A DNA stretch of 64,000 bases from positions 4,591,967 to 4,655,966 of the forward strand of contig OX457031.1 of the NCBI GenBank assembly GCA_949752745.1, read 5' to 3'. The DNA is from Protula sp. h YS-2021 (Eukaryota; Annelida; Polychaeta; Sabellida; Serpulidae). A program made the translations under genes and the position numbers. Shown here piece by piece: positions 46,767 to 58,302 of the stretch. How positions within the stretch are numbered: position 1 is the stretch's first letter; every line of letters starts with the position of its first letter. The notes beneath the pieces were generated by a model. The model worked only from the letters and a program-made list of their open reading frames with translations. It was not told where the DNA came from and searched no databases.

Positions 46767-48107
46767 ATAATAGGTAAGTGCACATGTTAAATTTATACCC
46801 AAAAGCTATACACCCTACTTTCTGTATGTTCCATATACGGCATATCAAGTTTAAAAGCCCCCACTGTTATGAAGAGTAATAAATTTATTTATAGAAACAT
46901 ATACCGGTTCGACCTAGTTTTTACAGAGCTCTTTGGGACATTTATTAGGACCACAAAGAAATTGGTAATCATTTCACTCCAAGAAATAACCCAGTCCTAA
47001 ATATTTACTTTCAGAAACATCAGTCAGCAGCAATTTGCAATGTTTTCAAAACCACTTCAAAACAACGCCTCGTTTACCTATTGATTGTGGTCAGACATTC
47101 AAGCGAAATGACAACCTACAGCGCCATAGACGTATGCACCATCAGGTTGGGGGTAAGAGATCTTTCGAAGATTAGCTTTAGAAGGCACCTAAAAGCTTAA
47201 ACTCCAAATAATTTTTTGATTTGAAGAAAATCCGGGAGTGGTAAAGTGAAAAGTTCAATACAACAAACACGATCGATAAGGCCAGTGTCAAGGATCTGGA
47301 AATACGAGGTGTGAAGGAAATTCTCAAAGCTTTGAAGAATCTTTTAAATTCGATTATTAAGGAAGTTACCAAACAAGCACATTAAGATGATTTAATTAGA
47401 ATGGTTGTGCAAAGTGGCGAATTAGACCTTCCGATAAGAATCCCCTTTATAAAAAAATAAGAGTTTACTGTGGAATATTTTTAAATGAAATTGAAAGAGT
47501 TTTAAAATCCTTTAACATTTTGTCCTTGACGGTAATTTTGAAATTTACATTCGTCACGCAAAGAAACCTAAAGGAGGCACTTTTACAACACATGGCGTTG
47601 ATTTAGAGATATTTTTACAAAGTAAACAGTGTATTTTACGCATGAGAAGTGATGAAAATATTTGCTGTGCTACGGCGGTTTTGACAGCTAAAGCAAAGAT
47701 TGATCAACATCCGCAGTACAACAGCATAATACAAGGGAAGTTTATTCAAAGAGAATTATTAGAAGAATTGAACCGTATGGCAAATTTGCCATTAGAAAAA
47801 TGCTGGGTTGAAGACATAAAGCAGTTTCAATCACTACTTCCAAATTACAAAATTTATGTACTATCACGTGATCATGTCAATACTTTCACTTACGTTCTAC
47901 CCTAGGCAGAGAAAAAAATATATGTCATTTCAAGACCATTACAACATTATTACATTGATGCCTGCATTTTTGAAAAGAGTTTATTACTGTCATTCTTGTC
48001 AAAAGGGGTACAACAGCAAAGAAACCCACAAATGCAACAACGTGTGTTTACGTTGCCGTAAAATACACGATCCACATGATGGCCATTTAATTATATGCGA
48101 CGATTGT

Positions 48108-48117
48108 AACTTTTCAT
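48108..48117 (+). repeat. SINE target-site duplicate (left)
   Basis: AACTTTTCAT, identical to 48364-48373. Confidence 0.9.
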
Positions 48118-48363
48118 AAACCAGCCTCGGTGGCCTAGTGTTAGAGTGTCCGCCTCGAGACTGGAAGATCGTGGGTTCAAACCCCGGCCGGGTTACCTAA
48201 GACTTTAAAATTGGGACTCCTGCTTGCTACCCTGTGAGGCACTCCACATGTATGGATTAGGAGGAGGACTGGAATGCCCCATTTCAGTATAATGTGGCAG
48301 GGGGATCCCAATATGACCATAGCAGTTGAAAGGGATCTAAAGAACAACACAATACAATGCAAT
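48118..48363 (+). mobile_element. tRNA-derived SINE inside the Polinton polymerase
   Basis: 246 bp with an A-box (TGGCCTAGTGTTAGAG, 48131-48146) and a B-box (GGTTCAAACCC, 48174-48184). These are spaced as in tRNA and are followed by a ~170-bp unique body and an ACAACACAATACAATGC tail. It is bounded by perfect 10-bp duplicates. Removing it conceptually rejoins the polymerase Cys-rich region, so it inserted into an existing Polinton copy. Confidence 0.92.
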
Positions 48364-49919
48364 AACTTTTCATTTCAAGGCAAAAAGTGTTATAAGCTAC
48401 ACAACTCGTTGACAAGAAGGTAGACTCTACGTGTAGTAAATATTGTAGATGTACTAGCTGTGGTGATCCCATGAACAGGAAAATGCATAAAAAGAAGGAT
48501 GTAAGTCAGGTGTAAAAAATGCGGCGATTTTTCCCATCTGGGCAACAATGTTATGTGAATAGTCACTCGATGATCACAAAATTTATTTTTTTCGATTTTG
48601 AATGTACCCAAGACGATATATTGCAATGCGAGAAGGGGTTTAATCCAGATTCCGAAACAAAAATATGAAAGCACTGTAATAAAACTAAGTGTGGCTCGCA
48701 CTTGCATGGATCAAATGTGTTTGTTGCACAAAAAATTTGCTCAATAGGTATGGTTGGTAAAATAAATGAGAGCACTATATGTAAAAAGTGCGGGCCGAAT
48801 GAAGTGTATTTTATGGTGAACATACCACGGAGTTTAACTGCAAGTGGCTTTTCTCAAAGGGTGCTACAATACTGTGTCATAGTTTCAAAGGTTACGACTC
48901 TTACCCAATAATGCAGTATTTGCTCGAAAATGCGGTCTTGCCCAGTATTATTCCATATGGCAGTGAGAACACGTGTGTAGAAATTCGTGTACACAAAATT
49001 AAGATGATTGATTCTGTAAATTTTATGCCGACAGCTCTTAAAAACCTATCAAAGATGTTTGGCTTCACAGAGTTAAGAAAAGGGTACTTTCCACATTTAT
49101 TCAGTACCAAAAAAAGAATCAGAACACAATAACCTTCCTGATATCAAGTACTACAGCCCAGATGATATGACGAGTGAGGAGGGAGTGAAATTTATTCAGT
49201 GGTATGATGCACATCGACATCATTGCTTGGAATTTAGGAAAGAGACCATTATATACTGTAAATCAAATGTATATATCTTGAGACGAGCCTATTTGGAGCT
49301 TCGGAGCTTGTTCATGAACATGCATGGTGGTATAGATCCATTTTATAAATGCATTACTATTGCTCTAGCATATTTGAGGTACTTTCGAATAAAGTTTCTT
49401 GACGAAAACACCATTGGACTTATTCAAGCTCAAGGTTATTGCCCTCAAGAAAAACACTCACTGAAAGTCATAAAATGGTTGAAGTACATCAAATATTCGG
49501 AAGGAGTAAAAATACAACATGCACGTAATGCCGGTGTATACAAAGTTGGAATGTATAAACTAGACGATGTTTATAAAAACGAGGATAAAACACTATCATC
49601 ATTCAAACGATGGGCGAATTATATCAGGCTACTTTAAAGAAACAAAATACTTGGAAGAAAATGGATTTTTATATATCTGTAAAGTGGAATGCGAATGGAA
49701 TAAAGATGTGAAACAAAACCCGAATATAAAAGCATTTATAGACAACTAGACTTAGTCGACCCTCTTAACCCTAGAGCTGCTTTTGCAGGAGCAGGAGGTC
49801 GAGCTGAAGCATTTTCGCTTTAGAAAGAGGCCACTGATGATATCGATATAGACTATGCTGACTTGATTGAAGACTTATTCTGCAGAAGATGATGAGGCCG
49901 GTTTTGATATATAAATAAG

Positions 49920-51024
49920 TGTATTCCTTTTATGTCTTCATTTGATCTAATTACGGCACCTTGGGAAGATTATTAAAAAGAAGTGTATTTTAATCCATCG
50001 AAACCTTCAAATTTTTCCGGCCCTGAAAAACTTTCAATTTGTTAAAAATGATGGAATTTTTCACATTAGTAAATATAAAATTAGAAAATTCCAGCTCCAA
50101 GAGCCTTATAGTTTACAGTGGCCAAACCGACTTCATTTTCAAAGAACACATATTATTGTTTCAGGCAAAGATGATCAATGGTGTGCTGACTTGATGGATA
50201 TGATGAATTTTTCTAAGGATAATAATAAATTTAAATACGTTTTGGTTGTGATTGATACATTTTCGAAATATCTATGGCTGCGTCCTTTAAAAGACAAGAG
50301 TGGAGCTTCTGTTGCCAAACATTCAAAGACATATTCGACGAGGGACGAAAACCTAATCTAATGTGGTCTGATAAGGGTCAGGAATTCCGAGCCAAGGCCG
50401 TTAGAGTATCTAATGAAATCCAGCGGAATAAAACAACTCTGCTGAAAACGAAAATAAGGCTGCAATTAGCGAAAGTTATTGAAACTATCAAATGGAAAAT
50501 ATACAGATATTTTGCTTATAAAAACGTTTTCACATACATTGATCAGCTTCAAACTTTTGCTAAAGGATACAACAGCACAATACAAAGAGCCATAGACACT
50601 GCACCAAAAAATATCAGTTTAAACAATGAGGAAGATGTGTGCTTATCTACTTATTCTAGTTGAGTTCCTACACGGTCAACACTATCAAAATATCAGTTTA
50701 AACAACAAAGTACGTATCACTCACTTAAGAAATGTATTCAGCCGTGTTACGATCAAAGATGGACTGGTGAAATATTTACAGCAACGCAGTAATTTTGCAG
50801 AGGACGTGTGCCTATTTATAAACTCAAAGATTATGATAACGAACCCATTTCCGCGAGTTTGTATCAGTCCGAACTCCAAAAAAATCATTTGCAAGATGAC
50901 GAACTATTTCAAATTGAAAAAAAAAAACAAAACAAATCTTAAAGAGAGGGGAAAGGAAGATCACAAGAAATATTTTCTGAAATGGTTGTATTGGCCAAAG
51001 AAAGCGACAGACAGTAATTCATGA
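49920..51024 (+). pseudogene. Polinton retroviral-type integrase with C-terminal chromodomain, broken
   Basis: The start resembles the family's N-terminus (ITAPWEDY, then PSNFSGPEKL near 50000). The core has DDQWCADLMDM (first Asp, ~50175), KFKYVLVVIDTFSKYLWL, WSDKGQEF (second Asp, ~50365), then VIETIKWKIYRYFAYKN (Glu, ~50475). All three catalytic acidic residues are still recognisable but in different frames. The end (VRITHLRNVFSR, and KYFLKWLYWPKKATDSNS at 50978-51020) resembles the chromodomain of Polinton integrases. Frameshifts and stops make it inactive. It follows the polymerase fragment by only ~60-130 bp. Confidence 0.85.
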
Positions 51025-51481
51025 CTGTTTAATATAGCAGCTTATATGTTGTCTTGACATATTTTATGTTTAAAGCTACAGAACTTTTCAAGTTGTCTAA
51101 TTTAAAAGAATTGTATAATTCAAGTCCATAACTTTGTACAAATAAAATCATTAAAATTTATTGATATTTTTACTGCGTTTTGTCAATACATAAGTCGCTA
51201 TACATGTAGAATTTTCTAGGTATAAGGTCAATGGCTTGTCATAAAGTAAGAGCAATGATTTAACATAATTTCACGGTCTAGTGTTTCTCATACGTAAAGT
51301 ACTTAATTTTGCTTCATATTGCTTTAGCGTTATATATACATACATCTTTTTATACATTAAGGGACACTCCCCATTCAGAACTGAATTTATTAACGATTTT
51401 AAGTAGAGGAAATTTGATAATTGGAAGGATAATCATCTTTTAAATATGATTTGAAATAATAAGCTATACTATAATTAAAGA

Positions 51482-51643
51482 CTATTATATAAGCAATGCC
51501 ATGGCTGGGTTAATAGCATAAGTAATAACATTTATAAGCAATCCTGAGGTGCTTGAGCCTCCTGCTCTAAATCCTGCTCAAATTGAGGAATGCTTAACCA
51601 TGGAGTCAATTGGTCAAGGCAGACCCACTGCGTACTAAAAACT
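51482..51643 (-). repeat. Polinton right TIR
   Basis: Inverted partner of 46607-46766; the reverse strand starts AGTTTTTAGTACGCAG. Confidence 0.85.
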
Positions 51644-52421
51644 AAGAAATTTTCATTTTAACTTCAGTAGCTAAAACTAACTGATTATTCATTATTCAAA
51701 TCAAAATATGTCTTTGTATCTGAGAACTGGTTACACTATGACAAGACTTTTTTGTAAAATATTTAATATTTTATGTTAAGATGAAAATGTTTGAATTACA
51801 ATTTTTATTAATTACCTATCAGTGTATTTTATTACATGATATGTGAGACTGCGTTAATTAATTTTTATTAGTTTAATAATGTTCAGTAATATCTGTTTGA
51901 AGACATGTTCTTCAATCCTGATTCACTGGTTATAAGAAGTCTTATCTGGTAAAGATCAGGGAGAAAATCCACTCTCATACCACTGTTTTAATTTGGCCGA
52001 TTGGCCGGTGGTCTCTGTGAAACGTTTAATGACAAAAACTTATATTATAAACTTGTAAGTTACTCTTTTGAAGTGTTTCATGTATGAAAATACTTGCACC
52101 AACGGCGGATTGGAATATTTTGAGAGAAATTTCTCCTCTTAAATGCCATTTCAGGAACTTTACTGAATTCTGTGTAAAGCGTTTTTACTTAAAGGGTTTT
52201 ATACATCCAGCCGGTGAGTTCTATATTTTTGCTCGACATTACTTAGACTCGGTCTCAATACTTCTTTTTCTTTCTTTTTTTTATTTTAGATTTTGGTGAC
52301 CATGCTGTGGAATGAGAAAAAAGTTTTTTCCCACAATGTAAATATTTGTTCGGGATGTGTCTTCTAGAACTGGCGTCCTAAATCTACTGTACGAAATTTT
52401 TTACGGAAAACAGTGTCAACT
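51644..52421. other. Intergenic stretch upstream of the AGAP exon
   Basis: AT-rich, no gene recognised. The frame at 52084-52299 has no family likeness and is probably chance. Confidence 0.5.
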
Positions 52422-52433
52422 TGCGCGTGCGCA
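52422..52433. promoter_or_regulatory. NRF1-type motif upstream of the AGAP start codon
   Basis: TGCGCGTGCGCA fits the NRF1 consensus (YGCGCAYGCGCR, reverse strand), 111 bp before the ATG. GTGCCATTTTGG, a weak YY1-like word, follows at 52446. There is no TATA box. Together these suggest a TATA-less promoter near 52.4 kb. Confidence 0.5.
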
Positions 52434-52543
52434 TGTCAAGAACCGTGCCATTTTGGAGATTTTTATCAAAGATCGGGAAATAACACAAGTATTTGTCACG
52501 AGATGCCTTGGATATATGACAAAACAGTGACAACCGCATAACA

Positions 52544-52718
52544 ATGAATCCCAGGACACAAATAACTTCGTACTCTAATAACTCGTATGCTATCAGACAG
52601 GAGATACAGCGATTTGAAAGTGTCCACCCCAGTATTTACGCGATTTATGATCTTATCGACGCAGTCCCCGATCCACTGATACAGGCACAAATTCGTGAAC
52701 ATGTTGTTTGTATTGAAG
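52544..52718 (+). CDS. AGAP (centaurin-gamma) ArfGAP, first coding exon
   Basis: Encodes residues 1-58 and ends ATTGAAG|gtaatg in phase 1. After a short variable start, [20 protein letters not shown] is nearly diagnostic of the N-terminus of AGAP1/AGAP3-type proteins. [16 protein letters not shown] then gives the conserved helix just before the Ras-like GTPase domain. In this family the next residue is Asp, which the split codon G|AN would supply. AGAPs carry a GTP-binding-like domain, a PH domain, an ArfGAP zinc domain and ankyrin repeats, and regulate Arf GTPases in endosomal traffic. None of these later parts is in the window, so intron 1 is over 11 kb. Confidence 0.88.
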
Positions 52719-53618
52719 GTAATGACGCCATTTACTTTCTTTCAAATGGTAATAGCTCATTTCATCGTCAGCTAACAGCCCTGTGAATTACTTCCGGTTT
52801 TGCTGTCCCCAGCTCCGAGTCAGCTGTTCCTTCTTAAGGTACTCGGTATAAGCCGGTTCGTATTTTCGGGCCATTCCCATAGGGGTGCCGTTTCGACTGC
52901 AAATGTTTTGGAGTAAGTTATAAAGAAATTTAAGGGCTAAGCATCAAAATTCTAATTTCTACTCAACATGCGCACTTTTAAATTAAAAAAGCCAACATAT
53001 GATCTTTGAAAAACTATTTTTACTTATCATTCTTCCTGTTTTATAACCCACTTGTGGATATGTTTCAAACGAAAGTTTTTTCTCATTTTTATAACTTTAT
53101 CCCAATCCAGTCGAATCATCAAATCCTTTCGGCAAAATTTACGTACGAATCACCTTATATCTGTATCAGTGGAAACCCTGTAGCTGCCGCGTCCTGGAGC
53201 TATGCTGCCCTAGTCTTCGGGATTCGAACTGAGACTTGCCGAAAAGGTGTTACGTTTCGACCGAGTTCGGTTGGGATAGAGCTGTAAAGAAAGGATAGGA
53301 ATTATCCTCGATGACTTGCAGTCTTCAAATGACAGCAAGAGTCATAGTTCGTATGAGAGAACTAGTCAGTTATGTTAATTTTGCTAATCTCGGCGCGCGC
53401 CGGCGGCGAAATTTTGAATAGAGTGCATCAGATAAATGGCTCAGTGAAGAATTCCGACGTGCAGCTTTTATGGTCAATAACAATTGTGTACTGAAAGAAA
53501 AATAGGCATTTTCTTGAAATCAAAATATATAATCCCACATTATCACCCACAACAACAATAATTCAACAATTGCAAAATCACTCTGTATTCAAATTTGGCA
53601 GTTTCGCTGTGGTCGAAA

Positions 53619-53797
53619 TTAATGCGCCAGGATACTTCTCAGTGTGTTTCTAAAGAAAAGGCCTGCTAGTCCGAAACTTGCTGTCCTGGAACGTGCACCG
53701 TAGGATCCAGAGCCTCGAGAGTTGAGATCAATGGCCACTTCTATTACAGGAACTGGTTCCCCTTCTGTCCGAGGAAGATAGAAAGGGTCCGCTGGTA
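53619..53797 (-). CDS. Candidate terminal coding exon, unknown protein
   Basis: On the minus strand a good pyrimidine tract and acceptor (TTTATTCCTATCTAG|TACCAG) is followed by 59 open codons and a TAA. The peptide includes ADPFYLPRTEGEPVPVIEVA and ends with a basic, small-residue-rich tail (RSRTASFGLAGLFFRN). I do not recognise the family. No upstream partner exon or poly(A) signal was found, so this may be chance. If real, the gene runs opposite to AGAP within its first intron. Confidence 0.3.
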
Positions 53798-53831
53798 CTA
53801 GATAGGAATAAAAGTAAAAAAAAATCGTCAA

Positions 53832-55030
53832 ATTCTAATGTGCCAGAAACATTTACAAGTTGGTCGTTAAAGGGCGGAATGATCAGTCAAAAATAGTTTG
53901 TAAAAGATCGTATCATGGCTTTCTTAAATACTTAAGTGTTCATGTTGAAAGAAAATTGGAAATTTGGTGTTTTCCTTATCATTTCTTTATAATGTAACCA
54001 AATAAATGGATTCGAAAAGAAACCTCGCTGAAAGAGTCAAAGTACGAAATGGCTTACACAAGGAAATAAACATGAAATTGAATAGCATATTGAAATTGGT
54101 AAAATTGAAAATGCGTTCTTTTCGTGTGAAAAAAGCGTTTGCACCGGTTTTTTAGGTTTATTAGCAAACTAGAAGCCATGCAATTCACTATGATCTCATT
54201 ACACCCGTAGCACTTTTGGGAACTTCCGATGGGCTTATGTTCCGACTGGACATCCTTTGGGTTAAAGTGTAAAGAAATAAGTGAAAACGTTGAATTTTCT
54301 TTGCATACATGCGCTTCGAAGCCTGTGTAAATAAAGAATCGAAATATCATTACTAGCACTTCGCAAAATACTACCCGAAAGCTACCATTATCTATTTTTA
54401 TTTATGTCATTCATTTGCATGTCACTTGTCAATGAACGGTGGGATGGTTGAATTATACAAAATTTATCCAGTTGTTCTGAGTAATTGGAGAATTCTTGAC
54501 CTAATCGACTTAAAATCGTGCTTTGAAATGTGCTCAGCATCAGAGCACTTTGCATATACTCGAAATCCGCATCTGTAAACTGTCAAGTTCTAGCAGACTG
54601 ACTCTACGCAAGATGTTATTCTAAAGTTCATAATGGTCGACGCCATGTTTGGTATATTTGAGACTGGGGTAATTTTTTCAGGGATATCAAACCCAGAAAA
54701 TATGAAAAATAGGGGCAGAATTGAGAGAAATCAAAAATACCGAAATTAACCAGATATAGATTTTTAACTTTGTAACTTAATAGACGAATAAATGCTGGGG
54801 AATTGCCAAATGTTAAATAACACAAGTGTCTAGTTTCTTGATCTCCGTGGCAAGAACTGTCAGATTATGAACCTCATGTCGCCAATTAGGATGTCCCCAA
54901 TTGGGATGTCCAACATGTCATCCACCATTAAATCGGCCAGGATGACAGATCTTTTCAAAACGTCTCTGGTGTAACATTTTGATAACGACTTACTTCATTG
55001 TCTATAAACTCGAAATGTCGGCGTTGCGTC
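53832..55030. other. AGAP intron 1, first part, nothing recognised
   Basis: AT-rich sequence without repeats or coding signal that I can support. Confidence 0.4.
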
Positions 55031-55169
55031 TGTTAGGGGAGTGGGGGGGGGGGGGGTGGTTGCCCTGCGCAAGTTATGCCCAATTTCTGTATATTATTTG
55101 TTTACTTAGTGAGGTGTTCTACTGTAGCCCTTTTCTATGTGTGATGCTCAATCTTTCGTGTTCATTTAT

Positions 55170-55475
55170 TCCCCACAGGGGGAATATATGCGATCGACCG
55201 CGTGTCGGTCGGTCTGTCACCAAGAGCTTGATAACACGATAACTTTAAAACTGCTGCAAGGATTTTAATGAAACTTCGTATGTAGCTTCTGTGGGAACAA
55301 ACACAGATCGGTATTGTAAATGGGCTAGGTTCGTCCAAGGAAAATGGACCAGCTGGACTTGGAAAATTTCAGCTCTTGATTGACTATTGATGGCCGTGTT
55401 TAACTGATGTAGGGGGGGGGGGGGGGGGGGGCTGTGGGGAATATGTGGGCTATGCACACTGCTCTAGTTATGGTT
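55170..55475. repeat. Dispersed repeat with TTCCCCACAG / CTGTGGGGAA ends
   Basis: Starts TTCCCCACAGGGGGAATATATG and ends, after a G18 run, GCTGTGGGGAATATGTGGG. The outer 10 bases are inverted copies. Inside is GTCGGTCGGTCTGTC followed by a GATAACTTTAAAACTGCTGC segment, a layout like that of the 27.8-28.4 kb repeats. Confidence 0.5.
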
Positions 55476-56036
55476 TGAGGAAAATATATACAGGGACTCG
55501 TTTCGTAATTGTCCCATGCCTCGCAGGATTCCGGTCCCGTAGCATGAGCCCTTACTAGCCAGGAAGCCTTCCTCTAACCCCACTCCCCATGCATCAGCGC
55601 TTAACGTATGCAGTTTAAGAAAGTGCAAGTGAATCGATGCAGCTCAAATATTGCAGCTGCGTGTATACCACATTGAGCAGTACCAATAAACTGTTAGAGA
55701 AAAGAAACACACTCAAACCCTTCTGGATTTAGCGTGTTGTATATTTTTTTGTGGTCTCTGTTTCACTTGCTCTATCCAATACACAATTATTCTTCTTTTC
55801 TGTCCACCGAGAATGCCTCAGGGGTACGTCTGAAGATCGTCTTTCGTGGCATCGTATTTGGATCAGTAGATGCATAAATTCTGTCTCGTTCAGTGCAGCT
55901 ACTGAATTGCATCTAATTCTGGCATTAAGGAGGGGTTTAAGGGTTAGGGGTTGTCCAGTATCAGAAATTAGACACGACATGCTAGCTCAATGAGTTCCGG
56001 AACAGAGAAACTCACCGACGCTGCTTAATTGCATAT

Positions 56037-56044
56037 ATCCTCCC
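56037..56044. repeat. Target-site duplicate (left) of the MULE-type element
   Basis: ATCCTCCC, identical to 56542-56549. Confidence 0.75.
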
Positions 56045-56541
56045 GTGGTTCTAGGACAGAACACCCCGGGACCGAACCCCCCCCCCCCCCGATCGAACCC
56101 CCCGCGCATAACCCCCCGATCGGACCAAACCCCCCTCTCAAAAAAACCTCCTATAATTTGGTTTATGGTGACATTGTTTAGGCTCTGTTCTCGTAGAGGA
56201 ATGTCCAGGAACCGCCATAGATTGGAGTGTTGAGCGGCAACGGCAGCTTGCATTTTGCGGTGCCACCCAACAATAGTGTTGTTGGTCCTCGGTAGTTCCT
56301 CTTCAGTCCGATTGCTCATGTTCCACAAGCAATGGTCAAACTTTGGAGAAATTCTCTGGTTACGTCGCACCCGACCGATGTAGGTATCCTCAAAATATTC
56401 CGCAATCGGGGTTATTTCATCGGACTGTTCCTCTTGGAGCTCCTCTAAAGCGGGGGGGGGGGGGGGGGGGGGTTTGGTCCTCTCCATATGGGGGGTTATG
56501 CGCGCGGGGAGTTCGGTCCCGGGAGGTTCTGTCCGGAACCC
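56045..56541 (-). mobile_element. Short MULE-derived element carrying a transposase fragment
   Basis: Inverted ends of ~80 bp: GGTTCTAGGACAGAAC...GGGACCGAAC...GCGCATAACCCCCC...GGACCAAACCCCC on the left is matched, inverted, at 56455-56540. It is flanked by 8-bp ATCCTCCC duplicates. The centre, read on the minus strand, encodes a ~95-residue piece of the C-terminal part of Mutator-type transposases: EYFEDTYIGRVRRNQRISP, then LPRTNNTIVGWH. The catalytic DDE core is absent. The frame stays open across both inverted repeats and the flanks (55987-56625, 212 codons). Long C and G runs sit in the TIRs. Confidence 0.8.
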
Positions 56542-56663
56542 ATCCTCCCATAGCCTAGGTATTTTAAACGAATCGTAGTTCAGAAAATGGTTAAAAGATG
56601 TATCAGAGAAATTGCAAATGCCCAAAAGTGCAGTGAATGCCCGACAACTGTGTCCTTTATTCC

Positions 56664-57566
56664 GAGACCTATGTCTTTGGTCTTGTTCTGTGACCTCTGC
56701 CTATGGTCTTGTTCTGTGGCCTATGTCCCTGGTCTTGTTCTGTGACCTCAGCCTGTGGTCTTGTTCTGTGGCCTATGTCCCTGGTCTTGTTCTGTGACTT
56801 CAGCCTGTGGTCTTTTTCTGTTGCCTCAGTCTGTGGTCTTGTTCTGTTGCCTCAGCCTATGGTCTTGTTCTGTGACCTCAGTCTGTGGTCTTGTTCTGTT
56901 GCCTCAGCCTATGGTCTTGTTCTGTGACCTCAGTCTGTGGTCCTATTCTGTTGCCTCAGCCTATGGTCTTGTTCTGTGACCTCAGCCTATGGTCTTGTTC
57001 TGTGACCTCAGCCTATGGTCTTGTTCTGTGACCTCAGCCTATGGTCTTGTTCTGTGGCCTATGTCTGTGGTCTTGTTCTGTGACCTCAGCCTGGAGTCTT
57101 GTTCTGTGGCCTATGTCCCTGGTCTTGTTCTGTGACCTCAGCCTGTGGTCTTGTTCTGTTGCCTCGGTCTGTGGTCTTGTTCTGTTGCCTCAGCCTATGG
57201 TCTTGTTCTGTGACCTCAGTCTGTGGTCTTGTTCTGTGACCTCAGCCTATGGTCTTGTTCTGTGACCTCAGTCTGTGGTCTTGTTCTGTTGCCTCAGCCT
57301 ATGGTCTTGTTCTGTGACTCAGTCTGTGGTCTTGTTCTGTTGCCTCAGCCTGTGGTCTTGTTCTGTTGCCTCAGTCTGTTGTCTTGTTCTGTGACCTCAG
57401 CCTGTGGTCTTGTTCTGTGACCTCAGCCTATGGTCTTGTTCTGTGACCGCAGCCTGTGGTCTATGTCTGTGGTGTTGTTCTGTGACTTATGCCTGTGATC
57501 TTGTTCTGTAACTTCAGCCTGTGATCTTGTTCTGTGACTTCAGCCTGTGATCTTGTTCTGTGACCC
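56664..57566. repeat. 26-bp minisatellite, about 34 copies
   Basis: Consensus GGTCTTGTTCTGTGACCTCA + GCCTAT, with GTTGCCTCAG and GGCCTATGTC variants. Open frames across it reflect the lack of stops in the unit. Confidence 0.95.
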
Positions 57567-58302
57567 GGATATTTGAGTTAAGATCCGGTGTTATCGAGTG
57601 TCTGCGCTATCTTTGTTGATTGCAAGCGTTCAAGTTGCGGTTGTTAGAGCTTCAGATTCCTGTGGCGGATAGGAATTTGGACCTAGCGTGTACGCGCTAA
57701 ATCTGACCGGGGCGCGTCGATTCTGTTTCTCCTCTGCCGTACAAGTATTTTCAGCATTCTTCGTAAAAATAGGAAAAAAAATGTTCAAATTGCGCTTGTT
57801 TAATGTTATTTACGCTGTTGTTGGCTTTCGTTTTTTTTGTTATGATCTGGGGAATCGCCGTATAAAGTGATGCACTTTTACCAGTAATTACTTGGAACCA
57901 TGTTACTGTGTTTTAATGTGCCAGTTTTTTAGTTCACTATTCCGATTAAGTTGGATATGATTGACACAGGCCGTAGTTTTCAAGTTTGCCAGCAATTTCT
58001 GGATAACCAATTAACGTACAGAACCGTTACGCTTGGCTAATCACAGCTTATCTGTTGCCGCGGTGTTGGATCAATCGTTGAGCGGTATTTCGATGTTGCA
58101 ATGAGTTAGATCATTCAGTAAACAGTGTTTTTGTTTTCCTCCTGGTTTTCAATTGCATTTTGTTTTTTTGTTTTTTTTGTAGTATACGTAGATAGCATTG
58201 ATGATTTATAATCTGCGTAGTAATAAGGGTTTGGAAGTCAGTCAGCCTCCGGCCGTTGGGGAAAAAAAAAAGAGTTCGTAATTGTACTAGTTGGAGTTGT
58301 GT
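57567..58302. other. AGAP intron sequence between two arrays, nothing recognised
   Basis: Ordinary non-coding sequence with T-runs near 58160-58180. No coding signal. Confidence 0.4.

Larger units (their letters stand above)
47030..49860 (+). pseudogene. Polinton protein-primed DNA polymerase B, N-terminal and exonuclease part, broken
   Basis: Pieces in order: half a C2H2 finger (CGQTFKRNDNLQRH, 47088-47140); HPQYNSIIQGKFIQRELLEE (47705-47765); DHYNIITLMPAFLKRVYYCH (47933-48000) and a Cys-rich CXXC region ending at the SINE; FFDFECTQDD (48588-48620, Exo I with DxE); FKGYDSYPIM (48883-48913, Exo II); a frame at 49167-49637 with YCKSNVYILRR (Exo III, where the family's Asp is Asn) and ARNAGVYKVGMYKLD; then EWNKDV and DPLNPRAAF (49690-49790). 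The palm motifs of the polymerase are absent. Several frameshifts and stops are present, so no active enzyme is possible. Confidence 0.85.
46607..51643 (+). mobile_element. Polinton/Maverick deletion derivative (5.0 kb)
   Basis: Terminal inverted repeats of about 160 bp start AGTG at 46607 and, on the reverse strand, AGTT from 51643. A 26-base core is identical (46708-46733 and 51519-51544). Between them lie a DNA polymerase B fragment and an integrase, both plus strand and both frameshifted. Full-length Polintons are usually about 15-20 kb and also carry an ATPase, a protease and capsid genes, none of which is seen. A large internal deletion is inferred. I see no 6-bp target duplicate, so the outer limits could be off by a few bases. 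Confidence 0.85.

Noticed and set aside
53200..53280. Possible tRNA or SINE on the minus strand (AGTTCGAATCCC)
   Set aside because: A B-box-like word only; no A-box or cloverleaf could be built.
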